DNA of 64,000 nucleotides from Devosia sp. XK-2 (GTDB taxonomy: Bacteria; Pseudomonadota; Alphaproteobacteria; Rhizobiales; Devosiaceae): the NCBI RefSeq assembly GCF_037113415.1, contig NZ_CP146608.1:516501-580500 (forward strand), read 5' to 3'. The first letter of the stretch is position 1. Every line of letters begins with the position of its first letter. Position numbers and translations under genes: made by a program. The notes below the pieces were generated by a model. The model was given only the letters and a program-made list of their open reading frames with translations, did no database searches and was not told the origin of the DNA. Of this stretch, positions 9,341-18,894 are shown piece after piece.

Positions 9341-9408
9341 TTCAGGCGGACCAGCAAGGCTGCGGCATTGGAGGGAACCCACCGAGTACGTAAAAGGCAT
9401 CGTTCGTC

Positions 9409-10332
9409 CTAACCTACAGCCTCCGGCAACGCCCCCGCACCGCGCAGGAATGTCGCCGCATCCATGGCGCCCTTGCCCTCGCGCTGCACTTGGGTCAGCC
9501 TTAACGCTCCGGTCCCGCAGGCAATGGTCAAGTCCTCCCCGATCAATGCGCCCGGTGCCCCCGTGCCATCAGCAAGGCTCGATCGCAGCGCCTTGATGCG
9601 CACCGGCTTACCCGCCAATTGCATCTCGAACCAGGCCCCAGGAAAAGGCGACAATCCGCGGATCAGATTGTGGACCTCTTCCGCGCCCTTTGAAAAATCG
9701 ATCCGCGCCTCGGCCTTGTCGATCTTGGTCGCATAGGTTTCGCCACTTTCGGGCTGCGGGGTAAAATCGAGGCTCCCCCGTTCCAGCGCCGCCAGCGCCC
9801 GGCCCATCAGGTCGGCACCAACCAGCTTCATCTGGTCGTGCAATTCGCCCGCCGTCATGTCAGGGGTGATGGGAATGATCTCGGTCGGCCCCATGGCGCC
9901 GGTATCGAGCCCCTCATCCATTTTCATCACCACAATGCCGGTCTCTTTGTCCCCGGCCATAATGGCGCGCTGGATCGGCGCGGCGCCCCGCCAGCGCGGC
10001 AGCAGCGATCCGTGCAGGTTCAGGCATCCATGCTCAGGCGCATCGAGAACGGCCTTGGGCAGCAATAGCCCATAGGCCACCACCACCGCCACTTCGGCAC
10101 CAAGCGCGGCAAATTGGGCCTGTTCGGTTTCACCCTTAAGCGAGCGCGGCGTGAAAACGGGAATGCCAAAAGCCTCTGCCGTTTCATGCACAGGGCTCCT
10201 GCGCTCGGCCTGACCGCGCCCCGCCGGCTTTGGCGCGCGCGTATAGACGGCCACCACCTCATGCCCGGCCGAGACGATCTCGGTCAGCGTCGGAACGGAA
10301 AAGTCCGGCGTACCCATGAAAACGACGCGCAT
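9409..10332 (-). CDS. fmt: Methionyl-tRNA formyltransferase
   Basis: Formylates initiator methionyl-tRNA using 10-formyltetrahydrofolate. The 307-residue protein starts [16 protein letters not shown] and contains the [18 protein letters not shown] motif of the formyl-transfer site. An in-frame ATG at 10416 lies inside the upstream repeat and was rejected. Def, which removes the formyl group from nascent proteins, is encoded just upstream, and truA follows; this def-fmt-truA order is common in the order. Confidence 0.97.
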   Translation of the reverse strand: MRVVFMGTPDFSVPTLTEIVSAGHEVVAVYTRAPKPAGRGQAERRSPVHETAEAFGIPVFTPRSLKGETEQAQFAALGAEVAVVVAYGLLLPKAVLDAPEHGCLNLHGSLLPRWRGAAPIQRAIMAGDKETGIVVMKMDEGLDTGAMGPTEIIPITPDMTAGELHDQMKLVGADLMGRALAALERGSLDFTPQPESGETYATKIDKAEARIDFSKGAEEVHNLIRGLSPFPGAWFEMQLAGKPVRIKALRSSLADGTGAPGALIGEDLTIACGTGALRLTQVQREGKGAMDAATFLRGAGALPEAVG

Positions 10333-10347
10333 TTGGGAGATTCCTCT

Positions 10348-10497
10348 TATTCCTCTCCCCATCGGGGAGAGGGTGGATCGCCCGGAGGGCGAGACGGGTG
10401 AGGGGGCGTTCGGCAACTCCCCTCATCCGGTGCGCAGCCTGCCCTCGGGCGCGACGCGGCCCGGGGGCGCCATCTTCTCCCCGATGGGGAGAAGAAA
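10348..10497. repeat. Paired inverted GC-rich repeats between def and fmt
   Basis: Two related units face each other: CTCTCCCCATCGGGGAGAGG at 10353-10372 with a GGGTGAGGGGG tail, and CTTCTCCCCGATGGGGAGAAG at the far end. Together they could fold into one large cruciform or REP-like structure. The sequence fills the whole intergenic gap inside an otherwise compact operon. Confidence 0.7.
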
Positions 10498-10499
10498 AA

Positions 10500-11015
10500 T
10501 CAGCCAGCCGCCCGCTTGGCGGCCTTGTCGAATTTCTTGATCACGCGGTCGCGCTTCAGACGGCTGAGATAGTCGATATAGAGCACGCCATCGAGGTGAT
10601 CGAGTTCGTGCTGGATGCAGACGGCCAGCTTGCCCTCGGCCTCCTTGGTGACCTCCTTGCCCTCGAGATCGGTATATTTCACCGTCACGTCATTGGGGCG
10701 CTCGACCTCGTAATAGAGTTCGGGAATGGAAAGGCATCCTTCCTCGGTCACCTGCATCTGCTCGCCGAAATGCGTGATCTCGGGATTGATCATCACCAGC
10801 GGAGCAGGGGGCTCGCCTTCGCCCGCCAGGTCCATCACTACAATGCGCTTCATCACCCCGATCTGGGGCGCGGCCAGGCCAATGCCCGGCGCATCATACA
10901 TGGTGTCCAGCATATCCTTGGCCAGCGCCTTGATCTCGTCATCGACCTCGATGATCGGGTCGGCAACGGCGCGCAGGCGCGCGTCTGGAATGATGAGGAT
11001 TGGGCGAACGGCCAT
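10500..11015 (-). CDS. def: Peptide deformylase
   Basis: Removes the N-formyl group from new proteins. The 171-residue protein has all three family motifs: GIGLAAPQIG, EEGCLS with the metal-binding cysteine, and QHELDHLDG with two metal-binding histidines and the catalytic glutamate. ATG 11015 gives the usual start MAVRPILIIPD; the frame is open to 11114 without family resemblance. It leads the minus-strand def-fmt-truA run and is divergent from rmuC across a 133-base gap that should hold both promoters. Confidence 0.97.
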   Translation of the reverse strand: MAVRPILIIPDARLRAVADPIIEVDDEIKALAKDMLDTMYDAPGIGLAAPQIGVMKRIVVMDLAGEGEPPAPLVMINPEITHFGEQMQVTEEGCLSIPELYYEVERPNDVTVKYTDLEGKEVTKEAEGKLAVCIQHELDHLDGVLYIDYLSRLKRDRVIKKFDKAAKRAAG

Positions 11016-11148
11016 GGCAAAAAGTCCGGCGAAGAATGGATTGTCTCCGATATGGCGATTTCCGGCCTCTGGGTCAACTGCGGGCCGGTTCAATCCACCA
11101 TTCGCCTGGAACATTTTGCGAACAAAAGAATCGGGTTAAGGTGGACCA

Positions 11149-12573
11149 ATGCGTGATCTCGATGCCGTTCTGTTCTCCCTGGGCTCTCTCCCAGTCACCA
11201 CCGCCACGGCCATGCTGGCCGTCGGCGTGGTCATTATTGTCCTTCTGATCGTCTGGCTGGTTGTTTCGGCCCGGGCCGGCGCTGCGCGCGCCGAATTGCA
11301 GGCGCGTGAGGCGGCCGAAGGTCTGCGCGCCAATTTCCTTGAACAGATTGCCGGCCGCGATGCCCGCATTCGCGACCTTGAGGCTCAGGTCGAGCGCGAG
11401 CGGGAGCGCGCGGCCGATCTGCTTGATGCCGAGCGGGAAAAGTCCGGCGGCCTGCAATCCGAACTCGCAGCCATGCGCACCCGGCTCGACGAACAGGCGC
11501 GGCAGAACGAGGCCAATTTGAAGCGCTTCACCGAAGCCCGCCAGCAGATGACGGATGAGTTCAAATCCATCGCCGGCGACGTGCTGCGGTCCCATAGCGA
11601 GACCTTCACCAAGCAGAACCGCGAACAGGTCGATACCCTGCTCAAGCCCCTGCAGGACAAGATCACCGAGTTCCACAAGAACCTGGTGGAGGACCGCTCC
11701 GCCATGGGCGAGCGCATCCGCGCCCTGGCCGAGAGCAATCTGCAGATTACCACCGAGGCGCAGAACCTCACGCGGGCGCTAAAGGGCAATTCGCAGACCC
11801 AGGGCGCCTGGGGGGAAATGATCCTTTCCACCATTCTCGAACAATCCGGCCTGCGTGAGGGCGAGCAATATTTCACCCAGCAAAGCCATACCGGCGAGGA
11901 CGGGCAGCGCGTCCGCACTGACGTTGAAATCCTCATGCCCAATGGCGACCGGCTGGTCATCGATTCCAAAGTGTCCCTCACGGCCTTTGAGGCTTTTGTG
12001 AACAGCCCCGAAGATGACCGCGATCAGCATTTGCGGGCCCACATCACCTCGGTGCGCGGCCATATCACCACGCTGGGCGACAAGACCTATCACCGCGCGG
12101 CCAAGTCGAGCCTCGACTATGTGATGATGTTCGTACCCATCGAGAGTGCTCTCGCCACGGCCATTCAGCACGATACCAAGCTGGTCGAGTTCGGCATGGG
12201 CAAGGGCGTCATGCTGACCACGCCGACCACCTTGATGACGGTGCTGCGCACCGTGCGCAATGTCTGGGACATCGAAAAGCGCCACCAGAATGCCGAGGAG
12301 ATCGCCGAGCGCGCCGGCCAGCTTTTCGACAAGGTCGCTGGTTTTTTGGGCACCATGGACCAGGTCGGCGACGCGATCGACAAGTCCCAGCGCGCCTATG
12401 CCAAGGCCAGGGACCAGCTGACCTCCGGGCGCGGCAATGTGGTGCGCCAGGTCGAAATGCTGCGTGAACTGGGTGCCAAATCCAATAAGCCCATCCCGCC
12501 GGGCTGGGAAAGTTCCGCCGATGAAACGCCGGCCCTGCGTCTGGTCAAGGACGAGCCGGGCGATCTCAATTGA
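11149..12573 (+). CDS. rmuC: DNA recombination protein RmuC
   Basis: A 474-residue protein with one N-terminal membrane helix (around residues 20-40), a long coiled coil (about 45-200) and the RmuC nuclease-like domain (about 210-390), seen in LKGNSQTQGAWGEM, VIDSKVSLTAFE and the TPTTLMTVLRTV stretch. RmuC limits DNA inversions and has been linked to a membrane-anchored nuclease role. It is transcribed alone, divergent from def. Confidence 0.93.
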   Translation: MRDLDAVLFSLGSLPVTTATAMLAVGVVIIVLLIVWLVVSARAGAARAELQAREAAEGLRANFLEQIAGRDARIRDLEAQVERERERAADLLDAEREKSGGLQSELAAMRTRLDEQARQNEANLKRFTEARQQMTDEFKSIAGDVLRSHSETFTKQNREQVDTLLKPLQDKITEFHKNLVEDRSAMGERIRALAESNLQITTEAQNLTRALKGNSQTQGAWGEMILSTILEQSGLREGEQYFTQQSHTGEDGQRVRTDVEILMPNGDRLVIDSKVSLTAFEAFVNSPEDDRDQHLRAHITSVRGHITTLGDKTYHRAAKSSLDYVMMFVPIESALATAIQHDTKLVEFGMGKGVMLTTPTTLMTVLRTVRNVWDIEKRHQNAEEIAERAGQLFDKVAGFLGTMDQVGDAIDKSQRAYAKARDQLTSGRGNVVRQVEMLRELGAKSNKPIPPGWESSADETPALRLVKDEPGDLN

Positions 12574-12647
12574 AATCGATCCCGTGATCGAACTCTCGCG
12601 GCCTTGCTGCGTTTCCCCATTGTGTAACTGCATAAGGGAGGCCCGTC

Positions 12648-13124
12648 ATGGTGCAGAACCACGATCATCCAGGGAGCCTCGTGCCCCAGGAAACCAGCTT
12701 CGACAATGCCGACACGCCCGGCATCGCCCAGCCCTATAGCCAAAGTGAAATCGAGGACCTGCTCTATGGCAATGACCGGCCCGCGCGGGACCGCCTCGAT
12801 CGCCTATGGGAAATGCGTCACGAAGCTGCCGAGCGCGAAAGCGGTGATTTTGGCGGTCAGGACCCCGCCTATATGCTCGAGGAACTGGACCGCGCGATCG
12901 CCGAGTTGCAGCGCGACCTCGAAAATACCGACGAGACCGGCAATATCGACGCGTCCATGTCTGCCGATCCGGCTGACCATCTCGATGCGCTTTCACCCGA
13001 CGATACCGATGCGCGCGATGTGCTGATCGGCGAGGATGAATTCTACGAAGAAGATGAGGACGGACCGGTCGACGACGACCATGTCTGGCACGGCAGCGAG
13101 GAGTTCGACCCGCATCTGCATTGA
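12648..13124 (+). CDS. Acidic hypothetical protein
   Basis: 158 residues, strongly acidic towards the C-terminus (EDEFYEEDEDGPVDDDHVW), with a middle segment likely helical (residues about 70-100). No signal peptide or membrane segment. ATG 12648 follows GGGAGG. No domain recognised; it could be a small binding or regulatory protein. Only length, start signal and a sensible composition support it as a real gene. Confidence 0.7.
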   Translation: MVQNHDHPGSLVPQETSFDNADTPGIAQPYSQSEIEDLLYGNDRPARDRLDRLWEMRHEAAERESGDFGGQDPAYMLEELDRAIAELQRDLENTDETGNIDASMSADPADHLDALSPDDTDARDVLIGEDEFYEEDEDGPVDDDHVWHGSEEFDPHLH

Positions 13125-13154
13125 GCGTCTGTAGGAAGTGCAGGGGCCGGCTGT

Positions 13155-13262
13155 CACCCCACCCTCGTTCCCTCCCCATCAAGGGGAGGGATGCGCAGGG
13201 CCGCAGCTTCAATGTTCATCGTCTCCCTCCCCGTTGTGGGGAGGGATCAAGGGTGGGGGCTG
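13155..13262. repeat. Pair of GC-rich interspersed palindromes
   Basis: Two hairpins, CCCTCCCCATCAAGGGGAGGG and CCCTCCCCGTTGTGGGGAGGG, are flanked by CACCCCACCCT and AGGGTGGGGG. The unit lies between convergent genes and belongs to the CTCCCC/GGGGAG family; it may also act as a terminator. Confidence 0.65.
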
Positions 13263-13274
13263 CCCAACTATTCC

Positions 13275-13871
13275 CTAAATCTCGGTTCGTGCCTTGAGCG
13301 CCTGGCTCAGCGTCCCCTCGTCGAGATAGTCCAGTTCGCCGCCCACCGGCACGCCATGGGCCAGCCGCGTGACCTTGATCCCGCTGCCCGCCAGCCGGTC
13401 GGTAATGTAATGCGCCGTGGTCTGGCCCTCCACCGTGGCATTCATCGCCAGTACGATTTCCGCATAATCCTGCGACCGCCCGATCAGTCCTTCCAGGTTC
13501 AGATCGTCCGGCCCCACCCCATCGAGCGGCGACAGCACACCGCCCAGCACATGGTAGCGCACCTGTCCCACCCCCGCCCGTTCCAGCGCCCAGAGGTCGG
13601 CCACATCTTCCACGACAATGAGAATGCCGCCCTCACCCCGGCGCGGATCGGCGCAGATCGAGCAAGGGCTCTGGGTGTCGACATTGCCGCACACCTCGCA
13701 GCTCTTCACCGCCACAACGGCCCGGTCCAGCGCCGCCGAAAGCGGCAGCATGAGTTGCTCTTTTTTCTTGATCAGATGCAGCACCGCCCGCCGCGCCGAG
13801 CGCGGCCCAAGCCCCGGCAGGCGTGCCAGGAGCTGGATCAATTGTTCGATTTCAGGTCCGCCAGTGGCCAT
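13275..13871 (-). CDS. recR: Recombination protein RecR
   Basis: Part of the RecFOR recombination-mediator complex. The 198-residue protein has the N-terminal helix-hairpin-helix ([15 protein letters not shown]), a four-cysteine zinc finger ([16 protein letters not shown]) and a Toprim domain starting near [11 protein letters not shown]. It ends the dnaX-ybaB-recR run, 12 bases after ybaB. Confidence 0.97.
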   Translation of the reverse strand: MATGGPEIEQLIQLLARLPGLGPRSARRAVLHLIKKKEQLMLPLSAALDRAVVAVKSCEVCGNVDTQSPCSICADPRRGEGGILIVVEDVADLWALERAGVGQVRYHVLGGVLSPLDGVGPDDLNLEGLIGRSQDYAEIVLAMNATVEGQTTAHYITDRLAGSGIKVTRLAHGVPVGGELDYLDEGTLSQALKARTEI

Positions 13872-13883
13872 AGCGGCGCCAGC

Positions 13884-14207
13884 CTAGAACGGCAGCTTCA
13901 TGCCCGGGGGAATGGGCAGGCCGGCGGTGACTTCGGCCATCTTGCGCTGCGCTTCGGCCTCGCTCTTGCCCTTGGCATCGTTGAAGGCGGCGATGATCAG
14001 GTCTTCGACCACCTCGGTATCTTCCGGCTTCAAGAGCGCGGGGTCGATCTTGAGCCCCTTCATCTCGCCCTTGCCGGAAAGCGATACGCTCACCATGCCG
14101 CCGCCGGACTGGCCCTCGACCATCAGCTCGGCCAGTTCGGCCTGCATGGCCTCCATTTTGGCCTTCATTTCGCCGGCGGCCTTCATCATGTTCATGATGT
14201 CTTTCAT
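13884..14207 (-). CDS. YbaB/EbfC family nucleoid-associated protein
   Basis: A 107-residue DNA-binding protein of the YbaB/EbfC family, with the conserved helical start (MKDIMNMMKAAGEMKAKMEAMQ is the family type) and VSLSGKGEMKGLKIDPALL in the central sheet. Its ATG overlaps the dnaX stop by four bases and it is followed closely by recR, a very widely conserved order. Confidence 0.95.
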   Translation of the reverse strand: MKDIMNMMKAAGEMKAKMEAMQAELAELMVEGQSGGGMVSVSLSGKGEMKGLKIDPALLKPEDTEVVEDLIIAAFNDAKGKSEAEAQRKMAEVTAGLPIPPGMKLPF

Positions 14208-15958
14208 TCGTCATCCTCTTCGGGTGGGGGCGGAGCCAGTTCAGCCGGCGCTGTTTCATCGTCGCGCACCGTCACATTCACCAGCTTGGCGCCCGGAAAT
14301 GTTTCCAATATGGCCTTGACCAAAGGGTCGTCATGGGCGGCGGCCGTGGCCGCCTCCTTGCGCTGCTCTTTCTCCTGGCGGATGGTCAGGCCCTCCGGGG
14401 CCTTGGTCGAGACCATGACCAGCCAGCGCTGTCCGGTCCACGTCTGCAACCGGGCCGAAAGCGTGGCGATAATGCCCGGATCGGCGCCATCGCTCAGCGC
14501 CACCTCGATCCGCCCCTGCTCGAACGAAACCGGCCGCATCTGGCTTTCCAGCGCCAGCTTGACGAGCACATCCCGCTTCGCCGCGGCCAGGGCAATCAGG
14601 TCCTTGTAGCTGGCCACTGTGGCCAGGGCCGGCTGCGCCACCGCCTGTGGCCGCGCTGCCGGAACGGCCGGTGATGGCGCCGCGACGGCGGTCGGCGCCG
14701 GGCTCGTCTGCAGGGCTTCGACCCGCATGGCCGAAGCGCCGCCCGAAGGACCGCGCGGCGACGGCGCTGCGCTCGGTCCCGATTGCGGCAATTGCCCTTG
14801 CTGGGTTAGCTTGGAAATCACCTCATCCGGGCTCGGCAGGTCCGCCGCAAAGGCAAGGCGGATCAGCGTCATTTCGGCGGCCTGCAGCGCATTGCCGGCC
14901 CGCCCGGTTTCCTCATTGCCCTTGAATAGGATTTGCCAGGCCCGCGTCAGCGCCCGCATCGGCAGTCGCTGCGCCAGATCGGCGCCACGCGTCCTTTCGT
15001 CGGGGGTCAGCGAGGCATCATCGGCCGCCGCCGGCACTACCTTTATCCGCGTCACCAGATGGGTGAATTCGGCCAGGTCCGCCAAGAGGGTTTGCGGGTC
15101 CGCACCCAGATCATAAAGCTCCTTGAGGGCCGTCAGCGCTTCGGCAATACGGCCGCCCATCAAGTCTTCAAAGAGATCGATGATCCGCGCCCGGTCCCCC
15201 AGCCCCAGCATGGCCTTGACCGTTGCCGTGTTCACCGCCCCATTGCCATGGGCAATGGCCTGGTCGAGCAGCGAAAGGCTGTCGCGCGCCGAGCCTTCGC
15301 CCGCGCGCACGATCATGGCCAGCGCGTCGGGCTCGAAGCCGATGCCCTCCTGCCCGAGGATTTTCTCGAGATAGGCCGTCATCACATCGGCCGGAATGCG
15401 CCTCAAATCGAAGCGCTGGCACCGCGACAGGATCGTCACCGGAACCTTGCGGATTTCGGTGGTGGCGAAGATGAATTTCACATAGGGCGGCGGCTCTTCC
15501 AGCGTCTTCAACAACCCGTTGAAGGCGGCCGTGGAGAGCATATGCACCTCGTCGATCACATAGACCTTATAGGGCGCCGAAACCGGGCCATATTTGACCG
15601 AGTCGATGATCTCCCGAATATCGTTGATGCCGGTATTGGACGCGGCGTCCATTTCCACCACGTCGACATGCCGGCCCTCGATAATGGCGCGGCAATGCGT
15701 GCCCTCGGTTTCCAGCTCGAGCGTGGGATGCCGGCCGGTCTCGTCTTCATAGTTGAAGGCGCGGGCCAGGATGCGGGCCGTGGTGGTTTTGCCCACGCCG
15801 CGCACGCCGGTCAGGATAAAGGCATGGTGGATGCGGTTCTGCGCAAAGGCATTGCCCAGCGTCTGCACCATGGCGTCCTGCCCCACCAGGGTGGAAAAGT
15901 CGCGCGGGCGGTATTTGCGGGCCAGGACCAGATAGGGCGTGGTCTGAGTGTCAGCCAT
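14204..15958 (-). CDS. dnaX: DNA polymerase III subunits gamma/tau
   Basis: Clamp-loader ATPase of 584 residues. Walker A is GVRGVGKTTTAR, Walker B VYVIDEVHML, and the sensor/arginine region TILSRCQRFDLRR. The segment that in E. coli carries four zinc-binding cysteines keeps only one here (THCRAII), so the zinc site is probably lost. After a Pro/Ala-rich linker (about residues 380-440) comes a tau-like C-terminal domain. No obvious slippery site was found. It is first in the dnaX-ybaB-recR operon, downstream of ffs. Confidence 0.96.
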   Translation of the reverse strand: MADTQTTPYLVLARKYRPRDFSTLVGQDAMVQTLGNAFAQNRIHHAFILTGVRGVGKTTTARILARAFNYEDETGRHPTLELETEGTHCRAIIEGRHVDVVEMDAASNTGINDIREIIDSVKYGPVSAPYKVYVIDEVHMLSTAAFNGLLKTLEEPPPYVKFIFATTEIRKVPVTILSRCQRFDLRRIPADVMTAYLEKILGQEGIGFEPDALAMIVRAGEGSARDSLSLLDQAIAHGNGAVNTATVKAMLGLGDRARIIDLFEDLMGGRIAEALTALKELYDLGADPQTLLADLAEFTHLVTRIKVVPAAADDASLTPDERTRGADLAQRLPMRALTRAWQILFKGNEETGRAGNALQAAEMTLIRLAFAADLPSPDEVISKLTQQGQLPQSGPSAAPSPRGPSGGASAMRVEALQTSPAPTAVAAPSPAVPAARPQAVAQPALATVASYKDLIALAAAKRDVLVKLALESQMRPVSFEQGRIEVALSDGADPGIIATLSARLQTWTGQRWLVMVSTKAPEGLTIRQEKEQRKEAATAAAHDDPLVKAILETFPGAKLVNVTVRDDETAPAELAPPPPEEDDE

Positions 15959-16090
15959 GCTGCCTGTCCTTGTCCTTCTCGCCGGGGAATCTGCCGATAG
16001 TCATGACCCGAACATAGGGCATGCCAACCCATCCCGCAAAAGGCCAAAGCCGCATTGGGTCGCTGATCGCCCGATTCTGAACAGGGAATT

Positions 16091-16190
16091 GCGTAGGAGG
16101 CTGGCATCGACCCGTGAGGATCTCGTTGGGGCTGCTTCCTTCCGGACCTGACCCGGTTGGCGAGGAACACGTCCGCGCCAACCTCCCGAG
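16091..16190 (-). ncRNA. ffs: Signal recognition particle RNA, small (4.5S) type
   Basis: Read on the minus strand, the region contains the highly conserved apical motif GGTCAGGTCCGGAAGGAAGC (complement of 16135-16154), bracketed by complementary arms, GGGAGGTTGGC near the 5' end and GCCAGCCTCC near the 3' end. That is the fold of the bacterial SRP RNA that binds Ffh. Its place just upstream of dnaX is usual in alphaproteobacteria. Exact ends are estimated from the terminal pairing. Confidence 0.93.
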
Positions 16191-16194
16191 GGCC

Positions 16195-16223
16195 TATATG
16201 CGGATTTTGGGCCACGGATGCAA
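16195..16223 (-). promoter_or_regulatory. Candidate promoter of ffs
   Basis: On the minus strand TTGCAT and CATATA are separated by 17 bases and end only a few bases before the inferred 5' end of the SRP RNA. The match to the housekeeping consensus is partial. The rest of 16200-16440 shows no gene. Confidence 0.35.
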
Positions 16224-16440
16224 GGCCTCAAGGCGCCAAATGGCAACTCGTTACAACAATGTCATTGCGCATTGCCACCTCGGGCGAGAGGCGACGCGCT
16301 GGCGGTTGAGGATACGGGCCGCCACGCCTGCCGCAATGTACTGTCGGGGACACTGCGGGAGCAGAAAACATCGGTACGGTGTCGAACCAGTGGCGTGATG
16401 CCCGTCGTTCATACAGATGATTCAGATCTTGGAGCCGGCC

Positions 16441-17088
16441 ATGACCCCGACCATCACCGCCTTCGCCAACTCGCCCGATCGTGGCGCCGGGCTCTCGCGC
16501 GACATGCGGGTGCGCTGGGCCCTGGAGGAAGTGGGCCAGCCCTATGACGTGCGGCTCGTTTCATTCAGGCAGATGAAAGAACCGGCGCATCTGGCACGGC
16601 AGCCTTTCGGCCAGATTCCGACTTATGAAGAAGGTGACCTCGTGCTGTTCGAGACGGGGGCGATCATCCTGCATATTGCGGAACGGCATCCTCACCTGCT
16701 GCCGGACGATCCGGATGCCAGGGCGCGGGCGATAAGCTGGATGTTCGCCGCGGTCGGCACGGTGGAACCGCCGATTCTGGAATTGCAGACGGCCCGGTTC
16801 GCCGAAGGCCAGGAGAGCTGGACGGAACAGCGCTTGCCTCAGGTCAAGGATCGCATCCGGGTCCGGCTGGGCCAGCTTGCCCTGCGGCTCGGCGACAGCG
16901 ATTGGCTCGATGGCGCCTTCAGCGCCGCCGACATCATGATGGTGCATGTGCTGTTGCGACTGAAACCTTCGGGCCTGCTGGACGAATTTGCCAATCTCGC
17001 CGCCTATTGCGCCCGCGCACAGGCCCGGTCGGCCTATCAGCGCGCCTTTGCGGCACAGCTGGCGGTGGCTCAAGCGGCCGCCAGATGA
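16441..17088 (+). CDS. Glutathione S-transferase family protein
   Basis: 215 residues with a thioredoxin-fold N-terminus (ITAFANSPDRGAGLSRDMRVRWALEE) and the glutathione-binding segment FGQIPTYEEGDLVLFETGAIILH, where the Glu-Thr of the ET/ES glutathione motif is visible; an all-helical C-terminal domain follows. ATG 16441 follows GGAGCC at good spacing; an ATG at 16417 lacks one. It stands alone. Substrate not predictable. Confidence 0.9.
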   Translation: MTPTITAFANSPDRGAGLSRDMRVRWALEEVGQPYDVRLVSFRQMKEPAHLARQPFGQIPTYEEGDLVLFETGAIILHIAERHPHLLPDDPDARARAISWMFAAVGTVEPPILELQTARFAEGQESWTEQRLPQVKDRIRVRLGQLALRLGDSDWLDGAFSAADIMMVHVLLRLKPSGLLDEFANLAAYCARAQARSAYQRAFAAQLAVAQAAAR

Positions 17089-17267
17089 CCGGAGCAAACC
17101 ATAGTTCCATACGCAGCTGGGCTCCGCCGGCACTGCCGCGTTAAGGTTTCGCCAAAGCAATTCGCAATCTTTCAGATTTGCTCCATGCGCTTCGGTCTGT
17201 TGTTCTTGCGCATGCCTTGGTGCCGAAACCGGCATCCACTGTCGGGCAACATGCTTGGAACCGACCG

Positions 17268-17684
17268 CTAGCGCGAGGCTTTCACGGGCGCCGGAGGCCG
17301 ATAGGACGGCGCGGGCGCCGCAGTCGTCGTCAGGTGCTCGGCCACCCAGCCTTCGAGCGTGGGGCTCAAATCGACCAGTAGCCACCCCTCGCGCCGGTCG
17401 AGCACCCTGAGCGCCGTGCCGCGCGGCAGGGTCGTAACCAACGGCCCCGACGTGCCGGGCGTATGACGGACATTGAGCATGGCGACATCGACATAGCGCG
17501 GCGCATCGAGCGGGACCGACGCCGGCCGCGGGCTGGCCGTGGCCACGACACCCGCCGGCCGCGCCGCTGCAGCGGCAGGTCGATCCATGCTGCCCAAAAT
17601 CCCGAACTGATAGATGCCAAAAGCCATGGCGCCCAGAATCGCCCAGCCAATAACATTGGAACTTTGCGTCTTTTTCCTGGCCAC
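17268..17684 (-). CDS. Membrane-anchored SH3-like (SH3b) protein
   Basis: 138 residues: a short basic N-terminus, one membrane helix (about residues 12-30), an Ala/Pro-rich linker, and a bacterial SH3 domain (about 62-120) with VDVAMLNVRHTPGTSGPLV and LDRREGWLLVDL. SH3b domains usually bind cell-wall peptides, so a periplasmic cell-wall role is likely. AGGAGG lies just before the start. Alone on its strand. Confidence 0.82.
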   Translation of the reverse strand: MARKKTQSSNVIGWAILGAMAFGIYQFGILGSMDRPAAAAARPAGVVATASPRPASVPLDAPRYVDVAMLNVRHTPGTSGPLVTTLPRGTALRVLDRREGWLLVDLSPTLEGWVAEHLTTTAAPAPSYRPPAPVKASR

Positions 17685-17773
17685 GGCGCATCCTCCTGCG
17701 GGAGGTATATTGGCGGAAGCGGATTAACGGGGAGTGTGGGGCTGGATGGGGGTGGGTGGAGGAATGGCCGCTT

Positions 17774-18769
17774 ATGTTGCATGATGGGACAGAAGCAGAC
17801 CCAAGATGGTCTGCGGGCACGACCGCTCGGAGGCAGGTTATCTTGGACGCATTAATGGCCAACCATGCCATCGCGCCACTCGACTTGGGCAAGGCCTCAG
17901 CAGTCATACCGCTTGCTGGTGGCAGTGCGGACGTGTTCAGGCTCGACCTCGATACGGATATTGCGCTCGTCTTGAAGGTTTACCAAGACGACGAAACCAA
18001 GATCGTCGGCAGCGACAGTTACGCCACTGCGCGGGCACATGCCGTCGGTCTCCCGGTGGCCCGATACCTGTTGGTCGACCACTCTCGGTCCCGTTTGCCG
18101 TTTCGGTATGTCGTCACCAACTACCTGCCAGGCCTAACCGCCGGAAGCCTCCGAAACCATCGCGACATCGCCAACCTGTACAAGCAGATGGGAAGTCTAC
18201 TGAGGTCCATGCACACCATCGGCATGTCAGCTTATGGTCGCTTTGACACCGACGGAATTGCTGACCCGGTCAGCACCAACGCCGAATTCGTTCGCAGTCG
18301 TCTCGATAGCGCGTTGAGCCGATTTATGGACTATGGCGCCGACCCAGAGCTTGCGGCACGCCTGCGCGACATTGCCGAATCCGATTTCGATGCCGTCGTT
18401 CCGCACAGCCGCGGCGCGGTCCTGGCACACGATGACCTGCACCCCAACAACATCCTGGCCACCGAGACAGATGGTCTGCTCCACCTCAGCGGCCTGGTTG
18501 ACTTTGGCAATGCTCATGCCGCCGATGCCATATCTGATTTGGCCAAGTGCCTGTTCTGTTCGGAGCACGACGCTCCTGGCAGCGCACCGTATATCTTGGA
18601 GGGCTACGGCCCCATAGATCACCCCGACCCCGCCCGTGCCTTGGCCTTTTATACTCTGTTGCACCGCCTAACGATGTGGTCCTGGTTGCGCCGGATCGGC
18701 GTACTATCGACGAAGGATGCTCCCATCGATATCTTGGACGACCTCAAGCGCACAGCGGTGGTGGTCTAG
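17774..18769 (+). CDS. Phosphotransferase of the APH/choline kinase family
   Basis: 331 residues with a kinase-like fold. The catalytic loop HDDLHPNN and the metal-binding LVDFGNAHAADAISDLA are clear, as is the ATP-binding Lys in VLKVYQ. It could phosphorylate an aminoglycoside, a macrolide or a small metabolite; sequence alone does not decide. ATG 17774 with GGAGGA ten bases upstream was chosen; a TTG at 17843 with its own GGAGG is an alternative that trims 23 residues. Codon use seems somewhat less GC-rich than the neighbours, so it may be acquired. Confidence 0.82.
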   Translation: MLHDGTEADPRWSAGTTARRQVILDALMANHAIAPLDLGKASAVIPLAGGSADVFRLDLDTDIALVLKVYQDDETKIVGSDSYATARAHAVGLPVARYLLVDHSRSRLPFRYVVTNYLPGLTAGSLRNHRDIANLYKQMGSLLRSMHTIGMSAYGRFDTDGIADPVSTNAEFVRSRLDSALSRFMDYGADPELAARLRDIAESDFDAVVPHSRGAVLAHDDLHPNNILATETDGLLHLSGLVDFGNAHAADAISDLAKCLFCSEHDAPGSAPYILEGYGPIDHPDPARALAFYTLLHRLTMWSWLRRIGVLSTKDAPIDILDDLKRTAVVV

Positions 18770-18894
18770 GAGGACGTCGGAGCCTGAGCGAAATGGCTGC
18801 TCTTGGGATTTCGGAGCGAGCCCGCAAATGACTCATAAGGCGTCGAAGCCGGTCCTCCAGTATTGCTCTAATGTCGCTCCCCCACTGGCCGTCA

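Noticed and set aside
13191-14609. Long plus-strand frame opposite recR, ybaB and dnaX
   Set aside because: It is antisense to three well-supported genes and has low-complexity, His/Gln/Arg-rich composition typical of GC-rich shadow frames.
14933-16000. Plus-strand frame of 355 residues opposite dnaX
   Set aside because: Antisense to the conserved ATPase core of dnaX; no domain.
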